Assembly: GCA_945613045.1 (NCBI GenBank) | Contig: CALZAG010000079.1 | Location: forward strand, 1 to 7,436 | DNA length: 7,436 nucleotides | Direction of reading: 5' to 3' | Origin: an uncultured Clostridia bacterium | GTDB lineage: Bacteria > Bacillota > Clostridia > Oscillospirales > Oscillospiraceae | Part shown: positions 1 to 5,864 of the stretch, one piece after another | Position numbering within the stretch: position 1 is the stretch's first letter | How the letters are laid out: each line of letters begins with the position of its first letter | Program-made: the position numbers and the translations under genes | The notes under the pieces: model-generated | Databases searched by the model: none | What the model was told of the DNA's origin: nothing | What the model saw: only the letters and a program-made list of their open reading frames with translations

Positions 1-577
1 AAGGATTGCAATTGAACGCTTTAGGGGCGAGCTTGAACAGATACCGCCTATGTATTCCGCAGTCAAAATTGGCGGAAAGAAGCTGTATGAGCTTGCACGA
101 AAAGGTGAAAGCATAGAGCGCAAGCCCAGGCATATCACGATTTTTGGCCTTGAAATAACAGGCCGCTCTGACAACGACTATATTCTGGATGTTGTATGCT
201 CAAAAGGTACATATATTCGTACTCTTTGCCACGATATCGGTGCGGCGCTGGGCTGCGGCGGCTGCATGAGCAGTCTGCGCAGAACAAAGTCCGGTGTTTT
301 TTCTGTTGATAATGCTTATACCATCGCTGAGATTCAGGAGGCGGCAGACAGAGGAGAGGAAGAGAAGCTTCTGCTTCCGATTGACACCCTTTTTGCCGGA
401 TATACAAAGCTCAGTGTAGACGCCGACAGCGAAAAGAAGCTAAAAAACGGCTGTATTATTAATACTTCCTCCCCAGACGGCAGATTTCGCGTTTACTCTG
501 AAGACGGAGAATTTTTACTGCTGGGGGATGTAAAAGACGGAGTAATGAAAACCGTTAAAAACTTTTTTGAGGTTTAA
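1..577 (+). CDS. truB: tRNA pseudouridine(55) synthase TruB, 3' part (start lies before the window)
   Basis: TruB converts uridine 55 in the T-loop of tRNAs to pseudouridine in the cytoplasm. The reading frame is open from base 2 and gives 191 residues to the TAA at 575-577, about two thirds of the usual roughly 300. The first visible residues carry the family motif QIPPMYSAVKIGGKKLYELA. CSKGTYIRTL at 197-226 follows, then an LRRTKSG segment, the usual TruB order after the catalytic region. The catalytic aspartate motif (G-x-L-D-P) would lie upstream and cannot be checked. The C-terminal 60 residues, with KNG, 'RVYSEDGEFLLLGDV' and a terminal KNFFEV, fit the short PUA-like tail of bacterial TruB. 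It runs into ribF with 1 base between stop and start, the common truB-ribF arrangement. An ATG at 50 is internal (the Met of PPMYSA) and not the true start. Confidence 0.96.
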   Translation, partial: RIAIERFRGELEQIPPMYSAVKIGGKKLYELARKGESIERKPRHITIFGLEITGRSDNDYILDVVCSKGTYIRTLCHDIGAALGCGGCMSSLRRTKSGVFSVDNAYTIAEIQEAADRGEEEKLLLPIDTLFAGYTKLSVDADSEKKLKNGCIINTSSPDGRFRVYSEDGEFLLLGDVKDGVMKTVKNFFEV

Positions 578-578
578 T

Positions 579-1472
579 ATGACAGATAATAAAAAAGTAA
601 TGGCGCTGGGTTTTTTCGACGGGATCCATGTGGGACATGCGGAGCTTCTTAACAGAACAAAAGAGCGTGCCGCCGAGGTCGGAGCGGTTCCGTCGGTGCT
701 GACCTTTGACATCCACCCGGACACGCTGGTTTTTAAGAAGAACATTCCGCTTATAAACAGCGCGTATGACAGGGAAAACATCATACAGCGCTGTTTTGGT
801 ATTGAGGATATACTTTTTATCCACTTCAGCCAAAAGGTAATGCACATGGATTGGCAGGAATTTATCGACGAGCTTATCGACGAAATGAACCTTGTGTGGA
901 TCGTGGTCGGACATGATTTCTGCTTCGGATATAAAGGCCTTGGAACTGCCGAAAAGCTAAAGGCCCATTGCGAGTGCCGCGGGGTTGGCTGTGATATAAT
1001 CCCGGCTGTATGCCGTGACGGTATCGTCGTCAGCTCAACGCTTATACGTGAGCTCATAACAAGCGGCAATATCGAAAAGGCTAATGAATATCTGGGCAGA
1101 CCCCACACCCTGACGGATACCGTGCGCAGCGGCTACCATCTCGGCACGAAGATAGGCTCGCCCACAATAAATATGCGCATTCCTGAGGGCGTGATTGTGC
1201 CGAGACACGGCGTTTATGCGGCTAAGGCCTATCTTGCCGACGGGCGGGAATTTATATCGGTTACAAATATCGGCGTAAGACCTACTGTGAGCGATGAAAA
1301 TAACGTCAGCGTTGAGAGTTATCTGCTTGATTTCTCGGGAAATCTTTACGGAACCACCGTGAGGATCGAACTGTTCAGCTTTCTCAGGCCTGAGCGCAAG
1401 TTCGACAGTGCTGAGGAACTGTCCGGGCAGATAAAGCAAGATGCTGAAAATACGCGAAAGTATTTTCAATAA
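579..1472 (+). CDS. ribF: Bifunctional riboflavin kinase / FAD synthetase
   Basis: RibF phosphorylates riboflavin to FMN and adenylates FMN to FAD, using ATP, in the cytoplasm. The 297-residue product is close to the family length of about 310. The N-terminal adenylyltransferase half shows GFFDGIHVGH (residues 11-20, with HVGH as the nucleotide-binding HxGH), GHDFCFGYKG (111-120) and SSTLIR (152-157). The C-terminal flavokinase half shows GSPTIN (193-198, usual form G-F/Y-PTAN), GVYA (211-214), NIGVRPTV (230-237) and VESYLLDF (245-252), whose Glu246 corresponds to the proposed catalytic glutamate. I chose the ATG at 579 because GAGG at 569-572 lies 6 bases upstream. The in-frame TTG at 567 lies inside the end of truB and lacks such a site. 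Its 1-base gap from truB implies co-transcription and translational coupling. No FMN riboswitch is visible, as expected for a gene inside an operon. Confidence 0.97.
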   Translation: MTDNKKVMALGFFDGIHVGHAELLNRTKERAAEVGAVPSVLTFDIHPDTLVFKKNIPLINSAYDRENIIQRCFGIEDILFIHFSQKVMHMDWQEFIDELIDEMNLVWIVVGHDFCFGYKGLGTAEKLKAHCECRGVGCDIIPAVCRDGIVVSSTLIRELITSGNIEKANEYLGRPHTLTDTVRSGYHLGTKIGSPTINMRIPEGVIVPRHGVYAAKAYLADGREFISVTNIGVRPTVSDENNVSVESYLLDFSGNLYGTTVRIELFSFLRPERKFDSAEELSGQIKQDAENTRKYFQ

Positions 1473-1473
1473 T

Positions 1474-1508
1474 AAAAAACAGCCATTGTTCAAAATGGCT
1501 GTTTTTAT
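1474..1508. terminator. Bidirectional intrinsic terminator between ribF and the DUF3048 gene
   Basis: The arm at 1475-1487 (AAAAACAGCCATT) pairs with 1494-1506 (AATGGCTGTTTTT) to give a 13-bp stem with a 6-base loop. The right arm supplies a T-run for plus-strand transcripts of truB-ribF, 2 bases after the ribF stop. The complement of the left arm supplies a T-run for the convergent minus-strand gene, whose stop is 17 bases away. One element therefore probably ends both transcripts. Confidence 0.88.
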
Positions 1509-1523
1509 TAGACTTATGAGTTC

Positions 1524-2588
1524 TTATCCGTTGAAAATAAGGCCCTTGGTACTGTCCAGAGGTGCAATGCTTATAAAGGTCTTACCAATGCTGAGATTAA
1601 GAGGAGTGCCATCCTTCAAAGTATAATGGAAGTTATCTGCACGATCGGCTCGCTCCCAATTGATCTCAACATACTTGCCGCCTGTGAAAAAGTAACCGCT
1701 GCCGGAGCCTGTCATTTCCATTGCCTGACGCCCGTATCCGTCAACAGTTTGGGACGGAATGTTGAGCACAATGACATTGGCGAAATCAATTGAGCTGTTG
1801 TTGCCGCCATCAATGTATTCGTCTCCGTCAATGAATGCGTTGTAGCAGTTTTTGTCCGAGCTGTACTTGAAGTCGGTGCTGTATCCGGAATAGTATACTG
1901 TAAAATCGGTCGAGGACTTGCTGCACTGGGAAACAGCGTCGGTGCTGAAGCTGAGGCCATAACTCGTATCGTAGCCGGCATCATGCTTGAGATCATAGTT
2001 GTTCTCTGCAAAGCTTGCAAGACTGCTGCCTTTTGCAAACAGCGTATGCTCGATGTTCCTGCCCTCGTTAAGACGGGTCTGATCGCGGTAATAGCTTGAA
2101 GCTTCACCGGAACGGCTGCCGCGGACTCCGTCGATGTTGTCAATACCGAGCGTCTTTATGTCGGAATAAGCCTGCTCACTGCCGCCGGCGTGCACATAAA
2201 CAGCGTCGTAGGCCTGAGCCATGCTGATGAAGTAGGGTCTGGCGCTGCGGATGGAACCGATCGTAATTTCATCAACATCAGTAAAGATTGCCATCATACG
2301 GGTCAAGCCGCCCTCGGCAAGCGCCTCGTAAACGATCGAGGCCTGTGAGAGACCGATGGCAGGCCGGGCAGCCGGATGGTTGTTTATCATAACGCAGTAA
2401 GGCCGCAGCTCGCTTGCGTCTTCACTTACAGTCTCGCCGGTCAGCGGATTAACAGGACCGCTGACGCCGTGTTCATTCAAACCGTCTCCGTCGACATCGG
2501 GGGCAGTTCCGCCGTCATCCTTGCCGCATCCTGAGAAAAGGCAGAGGACCATGGCCAATGCGAGAAGTAAAGTTAACAGTCGTTTCAA
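1524..2588 (-). CDS. DUF3048 (YerB-like) lipoprotein of unknown function
   Basis: From the TTG at 2588 the product has 354 residues. It begins MKRLL with a hydrophobic core and a lipobox-like LFSGC, so Cys21 is the likely lipidated residue and the protein is expected to be anchored on the outer face of the membrane. An acidic, Gly/Asp-rich linker (about 22-50) follows. Then comes the DUF3048 signature: NPLTGE, YCVMINNHPAARPAIGLSQA, YEALAEGGLTR and GSIRSARPYF. The C-terminal part, with VIVLNIPSQ, YFFTGGKYVEINWE and IGKTFISIAP, matches the second half of this family, which includes Bacillus YerB. No biochemical role is established that I know of. The conserved Asn, His and Arg residues suggest a ligand pocket, but that is inference. 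The gene stands alone, convergent with ribF and divergent from the UPF0340 gene. An alternative GTG start at 2603 would add five residues (see the RBS entry). Position -3 of the lipobox is Phe instead of Leu. Confidence 0.9.
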   Translation of the reverse strand: MKRLLTLLLALAMVLCLFSGCGKDDGGTAPDVDGDGLNEHGVSGPVNPLTGETVSEDASELRPYCVMINNHPAARPAIGLSQASIVYEALAEGGLTRMMAIFTDVDEITIGSIRSARPYFISMAQAYDAVYVHAGGSEQAYSDIKTLGIDNIDGVRGSRSGEASSYYRDQTRLNEGRNIEHTLFAKGSSLASFAENNYDLKHDAGYDTSYGLSFSTDAVSQCSKSSTDFTVYYSGYSTDFKYSSDKNCYNAFIDGDEYIDGGNNSSIDFANVIVLNIPSQTVDGYGRQAMEMTGSGSGYFFTGGKYVEINWERADRADNFHYTLKDGTPLNLSIGKTFISIAPLDSTKGLIFNG

Positions 2589-2595
2589 GTTGAAA

Positions 2596-2608
2596 CACCT
2601 CACCTTTT
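2596..2608 (-). promoter_or_regulatory. Ribosome binding site deciding a TTG start for the DUF3048 gene
   Basis: Read on the minus strand, AAAAGGTG (2608-2601) overlaps GAGGTG (2601-2596). GAGGTG ends 7 bases before the TTG at 2588-2586, which is good spacing. The alternative GTG at 2603-2601 is itself part of the Shine-Dalgarno-like sequence and so has no properly spaced site. The TTG start also gives a cleaner signal peptide beginning Met-Lys-Arg. Confidence 0.65.
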
Positions 2609-2624
2609 GTAGATTTGCTACCGT

Positions 2625-2653
2625 ATTATACTATGTTTTATGTATGTTGTCAA
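2625..2653 (-). promoter_or_regulatory. Consensus-perfect sigma-A promoter of the DUF3048 lipoprotein gene
   Basis: On the minus strand the -35 TTGACA (2653-2648) and -10 TATAAT (2630-2625) both match the consensus in all six bases and are 17 bases apart. The start point is expected near 2618, giving a leader of about 30 bases to the TTG codon. The match predicts strong, largely unregulated basal expression unless a repressor binds here. Confidence 0.85.
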
Positions 2654-2675
2654 ATTGGGCGAATTGAGGTATAAT
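2647..2675 (+). promoter_or_regulatory. Sigma-A promoter of the UPF0340 gene
   Basis: The -35 TTGTCA (2647-2652, five of six) and -10 TATAAT (2670-2675, six of six) are 17 bases apart. The start point is expected near 2682, giving a leader of about 88 bases. The -35 overlaps the -35 of the opposite promoter by five bases. I see no convincing hairpin or riboswitch in the leader 2683-2754, only AT-rich sequence. Confidence 0.8.
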
Positions 2676-2754
2676 ATCTACATCTGCTGCAGAGGGTATA
2701 TTTTACTGGCAAATAAATGCACGATACAAGATAATAATGCTTTTACTGTGATAA

Positions 2755-2762
2755 AAGGAGGT
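2755..2762 (+). promoter_or_regulatory. Strong ribosome binding site of the UPF0340 gene
   Basis: AAGGAGGT lies 7 bases before the ATG at 2770. This is a full-length Shine-Dalgarno match and fixes the start. Confidence 0.9.
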
Positions 2763-2769
2763 AACATAT

Positions 2770-3312
2770 ATGTATGAGCAGATAAGATCAGAAACCGAAA
2801 AAGCGATCAATGAGCTTATTGAAAAGTCTCATCTTAAAGCAGGGGACATAGTTGCAGTAGGCTGCTCCTCGAGCGAAATTCTAGGCGAGCATATCGGCAA
2901 AGGCTCGTCGCCCGAGACTGGCGCAGTTGTCGCGAAAACAATAATTTCATTACTTTCGGAGCATGGTCTTTACCTTGCCGCCCAGTGCTGTGAGCACCTC
3001 AACAGGGCGCTGATCATAGAACGTGAAGCCGCTGAAAGATATATGCTGGATGAGGTATGCGTGAGGCCCATGCCAAAGGCCGGAGGCTCTTTCGCGACGG
3101 CTGCCTATGATAATATGAAAGACCCCGTGGTCGTCGAACACGTTAAAGCGAAAGCAGGACTTGACATCGGGTATACTTTGATAGGTATGCACCTTAAGGA
3201 CGTTGCCGTTCCGCTCAGGCTTTCCGTAAAGAAGATCGGCCAGGCCGGTATCAACGCAGCGTATACGCGCCCCAAGCTCATCGGAGGCGTAAGGGCGCAT
3301 TATCCTGAATAA
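2770..3312 (+). CDS. UPF0340 / DUF436 family protein (YwlG-like, TIGR01440)
   Basis: This 180-residue protein has the usual length of the family, which includes Bacillus subtilis YwlG, and looks complete. Conserved stretches are GCSSSEILGEHIGKGSSPE (31-49), QCCEHLNRALIIE (72-84), VRPMPKAGGSFATAAY (98-113) and IGMHLKDVAVPLR (138-150). It has no signal peptide or membrane segment, so it should be cytoplasmic. The function is not established to my knowledge. The Ser/Gly-rich loop after Cys32 and the CCEHLNR segment look like ligand-binding or catalytic elements, which is inference. The gene has its own promoter, a strong ribosome binding site and a terminator 14 bases after the stop, so it is probably transcribed alone. 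Its neighbours (DUF3048 lipoprotein, dapA) do not reveal its job. Confidence 0.92.
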   Translation: MYEQIRSETEKAINELIEKSHLKAGDIVAVGCSSSEILGEHIGKGSSPETGAVVAKTIISLLSEHGLYLAAQCCEHLNRALIIEREAAERYMLDEVCVRPMPKAGGSFATAAYDNMKDPVVVEHVKAKAGLDIGYTLIGMHLKDVAVPLRLSVKKIGQAGINAAYTRPKLIGGVRAHYPE

Positions 3313-3326
3313 TGCAACATGATTAA

Positions 3327-3360
3327 GAAGGGGCGCGGTTTGCGCCCCTTCAGATTTTTA
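3327..3360 (+). terminator. Intrinsic terminator of the UPF0340 gene, overlapping the end of dapA
   Basis: GAAGGGGCGC (3327-3336) pairs perfectly with GCGCCCCTTC (3342-3351) around the loop GGTTT, and AGATTTTTA follows on the plus strand. It is a good plus-strand terminator. On the minus strand the same hairpin begins at the dapA stop codon (TGA, 3352-3350), but the sequence after it has only scattered T residues. Termination of dapA here would therefore be weaker. Confidence 0.88.
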
Positions 3361-4246
3361 CATTCAATCCGCTGTCCTGCAGAGTCTCAATAAGTGTTTG
3401 CAGATGAGCTTCCGACATATCCGTAAGCGGCAGACGCAGCTTGCCGCAATCGTTACCTATGAGCTTAAGCGCTGTTTTGACGGGAATGGGATTTGTTTCT
3501 ATAAATAAATCGGAAAACAGCTTTGCGTATTTAAAATATAGCTGCTGCGCCTGCGCAAAGTCGCCTTCAAGGCACAGCGCACAAAGCTTTGCGACTGCTC
3601 CCGGTACGATATTTGAAGCGACAGATATTACACCCAGCGCGCCCAGTGCCATCATGGGAACCGTGTTATCATCATTTCCGCTCCATATGAAAAGATTATC
3701 TCCGCAGGCGGCACGCGTCATAGCAAAAAGGCTGAAATCGCCGGAAGCCTCCTTGACGCCGTTTATGTTGGGATGCTCGGCAAGTTCAATGTACGTCCCG
3801 AGCTTTACGCCGATGCTCGTTCTTGACGGGACGTTGTATACGATCATCGGAAGATCTACTCTGTCGGCAACGTATGTAAAGTGCTCGACCAGCCCTTTCT
3901 GCGTGGTCTTGTTGTAATATGGTGTCACCATCAGTATTCCGTCGGCGTCACATCTGAGTGCGCACTTTGCAAATTTGAGCGCTTTCTGAGTGTCGTTGCT
4001 TCCTACGCCCGCAATTATTTTCATCCGGTTGTCGTTATACCTGCATGCAAATTCGATAAGCTCCTCGTGCTCATATGCGCTCATCGTTGCGTTTTCGCCA
4101 GTGGTGCCGCATACGACGAGAGCAGATGTACCATTGTCGTACTGAAAGTCGATGAGCTCCGCCATCTTATCATAATCTATCCCGTATTCACCGAAGGGCG
4201 TTACTATCGCCGTACAGGATCCTTTAAATATCGGCGTTTTAAACAT
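3350..4246 (-). CDS. dapA: 4-hydroxy-tetrahydrodipicolinate synthase
   Basis: DapA condenses pyruvate with L-aspartate semialdehyde, the entry step of the diaminopimelate/lysine pathway, in the cytoplasm. The 298 residues fit the family (about 290-300) and form one TIM barrel. Key residues are visible. GTTGE (47-51) holds the threonines of the proton relay. TPYYNK lies at 108-113. YNVPSRT (137-143) holds the catalytic Tyr137 and the Arg142 that binds the carboxylate. In NGVKEASGD (162-170), Lys165 is the Schiff-base lysine. IWSGNDD matches the later barrel strand. The ATG at 4246 is chosen because GGAGGG (4258-4253 on the minus strand) lies 6 bases upstream. An in-frame ATG at 4282 would add 12 unconserved residues and has no such site. 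No dapB, asd or lysC lies next to it. The stop codon lies within the hairpin of the convergent gene. I found no lysine riboswitch; the leader is far too short. Confidence 0.96.
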   Translation of the reverse strand: MFKTPIFKGSCTAIVTPFGEYGIDYDKMAELIDFQYDNGTSALVVCGTTGENATMSAYEHEELIEFACRYNDNRMKIIAGVGSNDTQKALKFAKCALRCDADGILMVTPYYNKTTQKGLVEHFTYVADRVDLPMIVYNVPSRTSIGVKLGTYIELAEHPNINGVKEASGDFSLFAMTRAACGDNLFIWSGNDDNTVPMMALGALGVISVASNIVPGAVAKLCALCLEGDFAQAQQLYFKYAKLFSDLFIETNPIPVKTALKLIGNDCGKLRLPLTDMSEAHLQTLIETLQDSGLNVKI

Positions 4247-4252
4247 TTGCTT

Positions 4253-4258
4253 CCCTCC
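4253..4258 (-). promoter_or_regulatory. Ribosome binding site fixing the dapA start
   Basis: On the minus strand GGAGGG is followed by AAGCAA and then the ATG at 4246. The longer frame that opens at 4282 would place this site inside the coding region, so the downstream ATG is preferred. Confidence 0.85.
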
Positions 4259-4315
4259 AATCCCATATTCGCTTAATAGCATATGGTCAATTGCCGCCGG
4301 ATATTACTGAAAACA

Positions 4316-4344
4316 TTGAATTTTCTGGCGGGACGTATTATAAT
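4316..4344 (+). promoter_or_regulatory. Sigma-A promoter of the spoIID-like / queA / tgt operon
   Basis: The -35 TTGAAT (4316-4321, four of six) and -10 TATAAT (4339-4344, six of six) are 17 bases apart. A start near 4351 would give a leader of about 23 bases to the ATG at 4374. The -10 is part of the 10-base palindrome TATTATAATA (4336-4345), so a TATAAT also reads on the minus strand toward dapA. The minus-strand -35 at 17-base spacing (CTCACT) is poor. Confidence 0.75.
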
Positions 4345-4373
4345 ATATTGCCTGACGCAAGTGAGGGAGAGAT

Positions 4374-5864
4374 ATGATCATGACCGCACGGTACAGCAAA
4401 ATACTGTTATACATACTTATTCTTGCCGTGATGCTTACGGCTCTTCCCGCATCGGCCTGCGCCGAGAGCGAGGTGGCTCCGGCTCCGGCATATTTTGATA
4501 TTGAGCCGAGCGTTGAAACGATAAAGGTCGGTCTTAATTCCGGAAACTCTGCTATATATGAAGCAAAGCTTCAAAATAAAACCGGCAGCGGGTACACCCT
4601 GGGATACTATGACTGCACGCGAGTGTTTCACAAATTGGGATATACGGACTGCGCAGCGTTGTCAGTGCGCGGGGATGTGGGCTTTGTCCTGCCTGACGAT
4701 ACAAAAGTCGGCCCTTATCACATGATCCTGAACGCGGTTTACGGCAGCTTTGAAGAGGCAAAATCAGCCGCAGACGGACTATGGGGTGGATTTCCAGCTT
4801 ATATTAACGGACAATACCGCGTGCTCGTGGGCGCATATGCAAACGAAAGCAAAACATATATGGCGATAAATGATCGCGGAATGGACGCGCAGGCCTTCAC
4901 AGGCAGCGAGTTTTCCTTACTTGCCGCGGAAACGGATACATGGGAGCTTAAGTTTTTATATGATAACGGCCGGACCACAAAGCTTTCCGTCAGACCTGCA
5001 GGAACTGATAAGCCTGAGACGTGGTTCGGTGGGAACGCATATTGCGGAGATTTTGAGTTTATGCGCAGCGGGTATAGGCTTGCGGTAATAAATTATGTAG
5101 GACTTGAGGACTATGTAAAAGGCGTGCTTCCGTATGAAATGAACGGCGAATGGCCGCTCGAGGCGCTCAAGGCTCAAGCTGTATGCGCAAGAACATACGC
5201 CCTGAATAATTTAAATGCGTATTACGACAACGGTTTTGACCTGAGAAACGATACCTACAGTCAGGTATATCGCGGCATGACCGGCACCACGGAAAAAACA
5301 GATGCTGCCGCAGAGCTGACGTCAGGAAAGCTTGTGCGATACCGCGGCGCTGTGTGCAAGGTCTATTATATGTCTTCTGACGGGGGCAGCACCGACAGCG
5401 GCGCCAATGTGTTCTCCCAACGCAGGGCATACCTCATCGGAACTGAAGATCCATACGAGGCCGATGTCGAGTTTTACAACAAAACATGGAAAAGCGAGCT
5501 CAAATCGGAAAGTATCATATATCGGCTTTCGCGTTACGGCCATGAGCTGGCGGATATATCTGAAATAAACGCAGTCTATTCCGATATGGACAATGTTATT
5601 GAGCTTGAAATAAAAGATGTTGACGGTAAAACAATAAGTATATCGGGAGAATACTGTTTCCGTCAGCTGGGCTTAAACAGCCTTCATTATCGTGTCAGCA
5701 AGCAGGAAAATGAGGAGGGCGAGACCGTGTTCGTTTTCCAAGGCGGCGGATGGGGACACAACTGCGGTATGAGTCAGTGGGGCGCGTATTCCATGGCGTA
5801 TAATCACGGCGCCGACTGCAATGAGATCATAGACTTTTATTTTAACGGAGCAAACATCGGATGA
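4374..5864 (+). CDS. Exported SpoIID/LytB domain protein with an N-terminal SPOR-like region
   Basis: The 496-residue product starts with a signal peptide (hydrophobic 10-22, probable cleavage after SACA at 30). Residues about 113-166 (PYHMILNAVYGSFEEAKSAA..., YRVLVGAYAN) resemble a SPOR peptidoglycan-binding repeat. The SpoIID domain follows at about 233-496: GLEDYVKGVLPYEM (243-256), WPLEALKAQAVCARTYAL (260-277), YSQVYRG (295-301) and GWGHNCGMSQWGAYSMA (459-475). Glu255 in PYEM is the position I take for the catalytic glutamate of SpoIID lytic transglycosylases, which cut glycan strands lacking stem peptides. The Cys/His cluster found before the SQVYRG-like motif in some SpoIID proteins is absent. 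Whether this is the engulfment SpoIID or a vegetative LytB-type paralogue is unresolved; the long N-terminal part and the SPOR-like region favour a paralogue. The ATG at 4374 follows GAGG (4363-4366) by 7 bases; a second ATG at 4380 is possible. It overlaps queA by 4 bases. Confidence 0.9.
   Translation: MIMTARYSKILLYILILAVMLTALPASACAESEVAPAPAYFDIEPSVETIKVGLNSGNSAIYEAKLQNKTGSGYTLGYYDCTRVFHKLGYTDCAALSVRGDVGFVLPDDTKVGPYHMILNAVYGSFEEAKSAADGLWGGFPAYINGQYRVLVGAYANESKTYMAINDRGMDAQAFTGSEFSLLAAETDTWELKFLYDNGRTTKLSVRPAGTDKPETWFGGNAYCGDFEFMRSGYRLAVINYVGLEDYVKGVLPYEMNGEWPLEALKAQAVCARTYALNNLNAYYDNGFDLRNDTYSQVYRGMTGTTEKTDAAAELTSGKLVRYRGAVCKVYYMSSDGGSTDSGANVFSQRRAYLIGTEDPYEADVEFYNKTWKSELKSESIIYRLSRYGHELADISEINAVYSDMDNVIELEIKDVDGKTISISGEYCFRQLGLNSLHYRVSKQENEEGETVFVFQGGGWGHNCGMSQWGAYSMAYNHGADCNEIIDFYFNGANIG

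Noticed and set aside
515..1108. Long minus-strand open frames opposite ribF (also 1035-1493)
   Set aside because: They lie antisense to a clearly conserved ribF, have no ribosome binding site and encode low-complexity, non-family protein. They are shadows of the real gene.
1712..2143. 143-codon minus-strand frame inside the DUF3048 gene
   Set aside because: It is out of frame with the conserved lipoprotein and is Thr/Ser/Ala-rich, as expected from a shifted frame.
2701..2748. Direct repeat TTTTACTG at 2701-2708 and 2741-2748 in the UPF0340 leader, as a possible operator
   Set aside because: Eight bases repeated once in AT-rich sequence is close to chance, the copies have no dyad symmetry and both lie downstream of the promoter.
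2676..2754. Riboswitch or attenuator in the 88-base UPF0340 leader
   Set aside because: I could find no stable stem or known conserved motif; the stretch is AT-rich and apparently unstructured.
3441..4276. Plus-strand open frames opposite dapA
   Set aside because: dapA has all catalytic residues in the other strand, and these frames have no start signals or recognisable motifs.
4262..4290. Possible dapA promoter on the minus strand, TTGACC (4290-4285) with TATGGG at 17 bases
   Set aside because: The -10 matches only three of six bases and the start would fall on or next to the Shine-Dalgarno site, leaving almost no leader.
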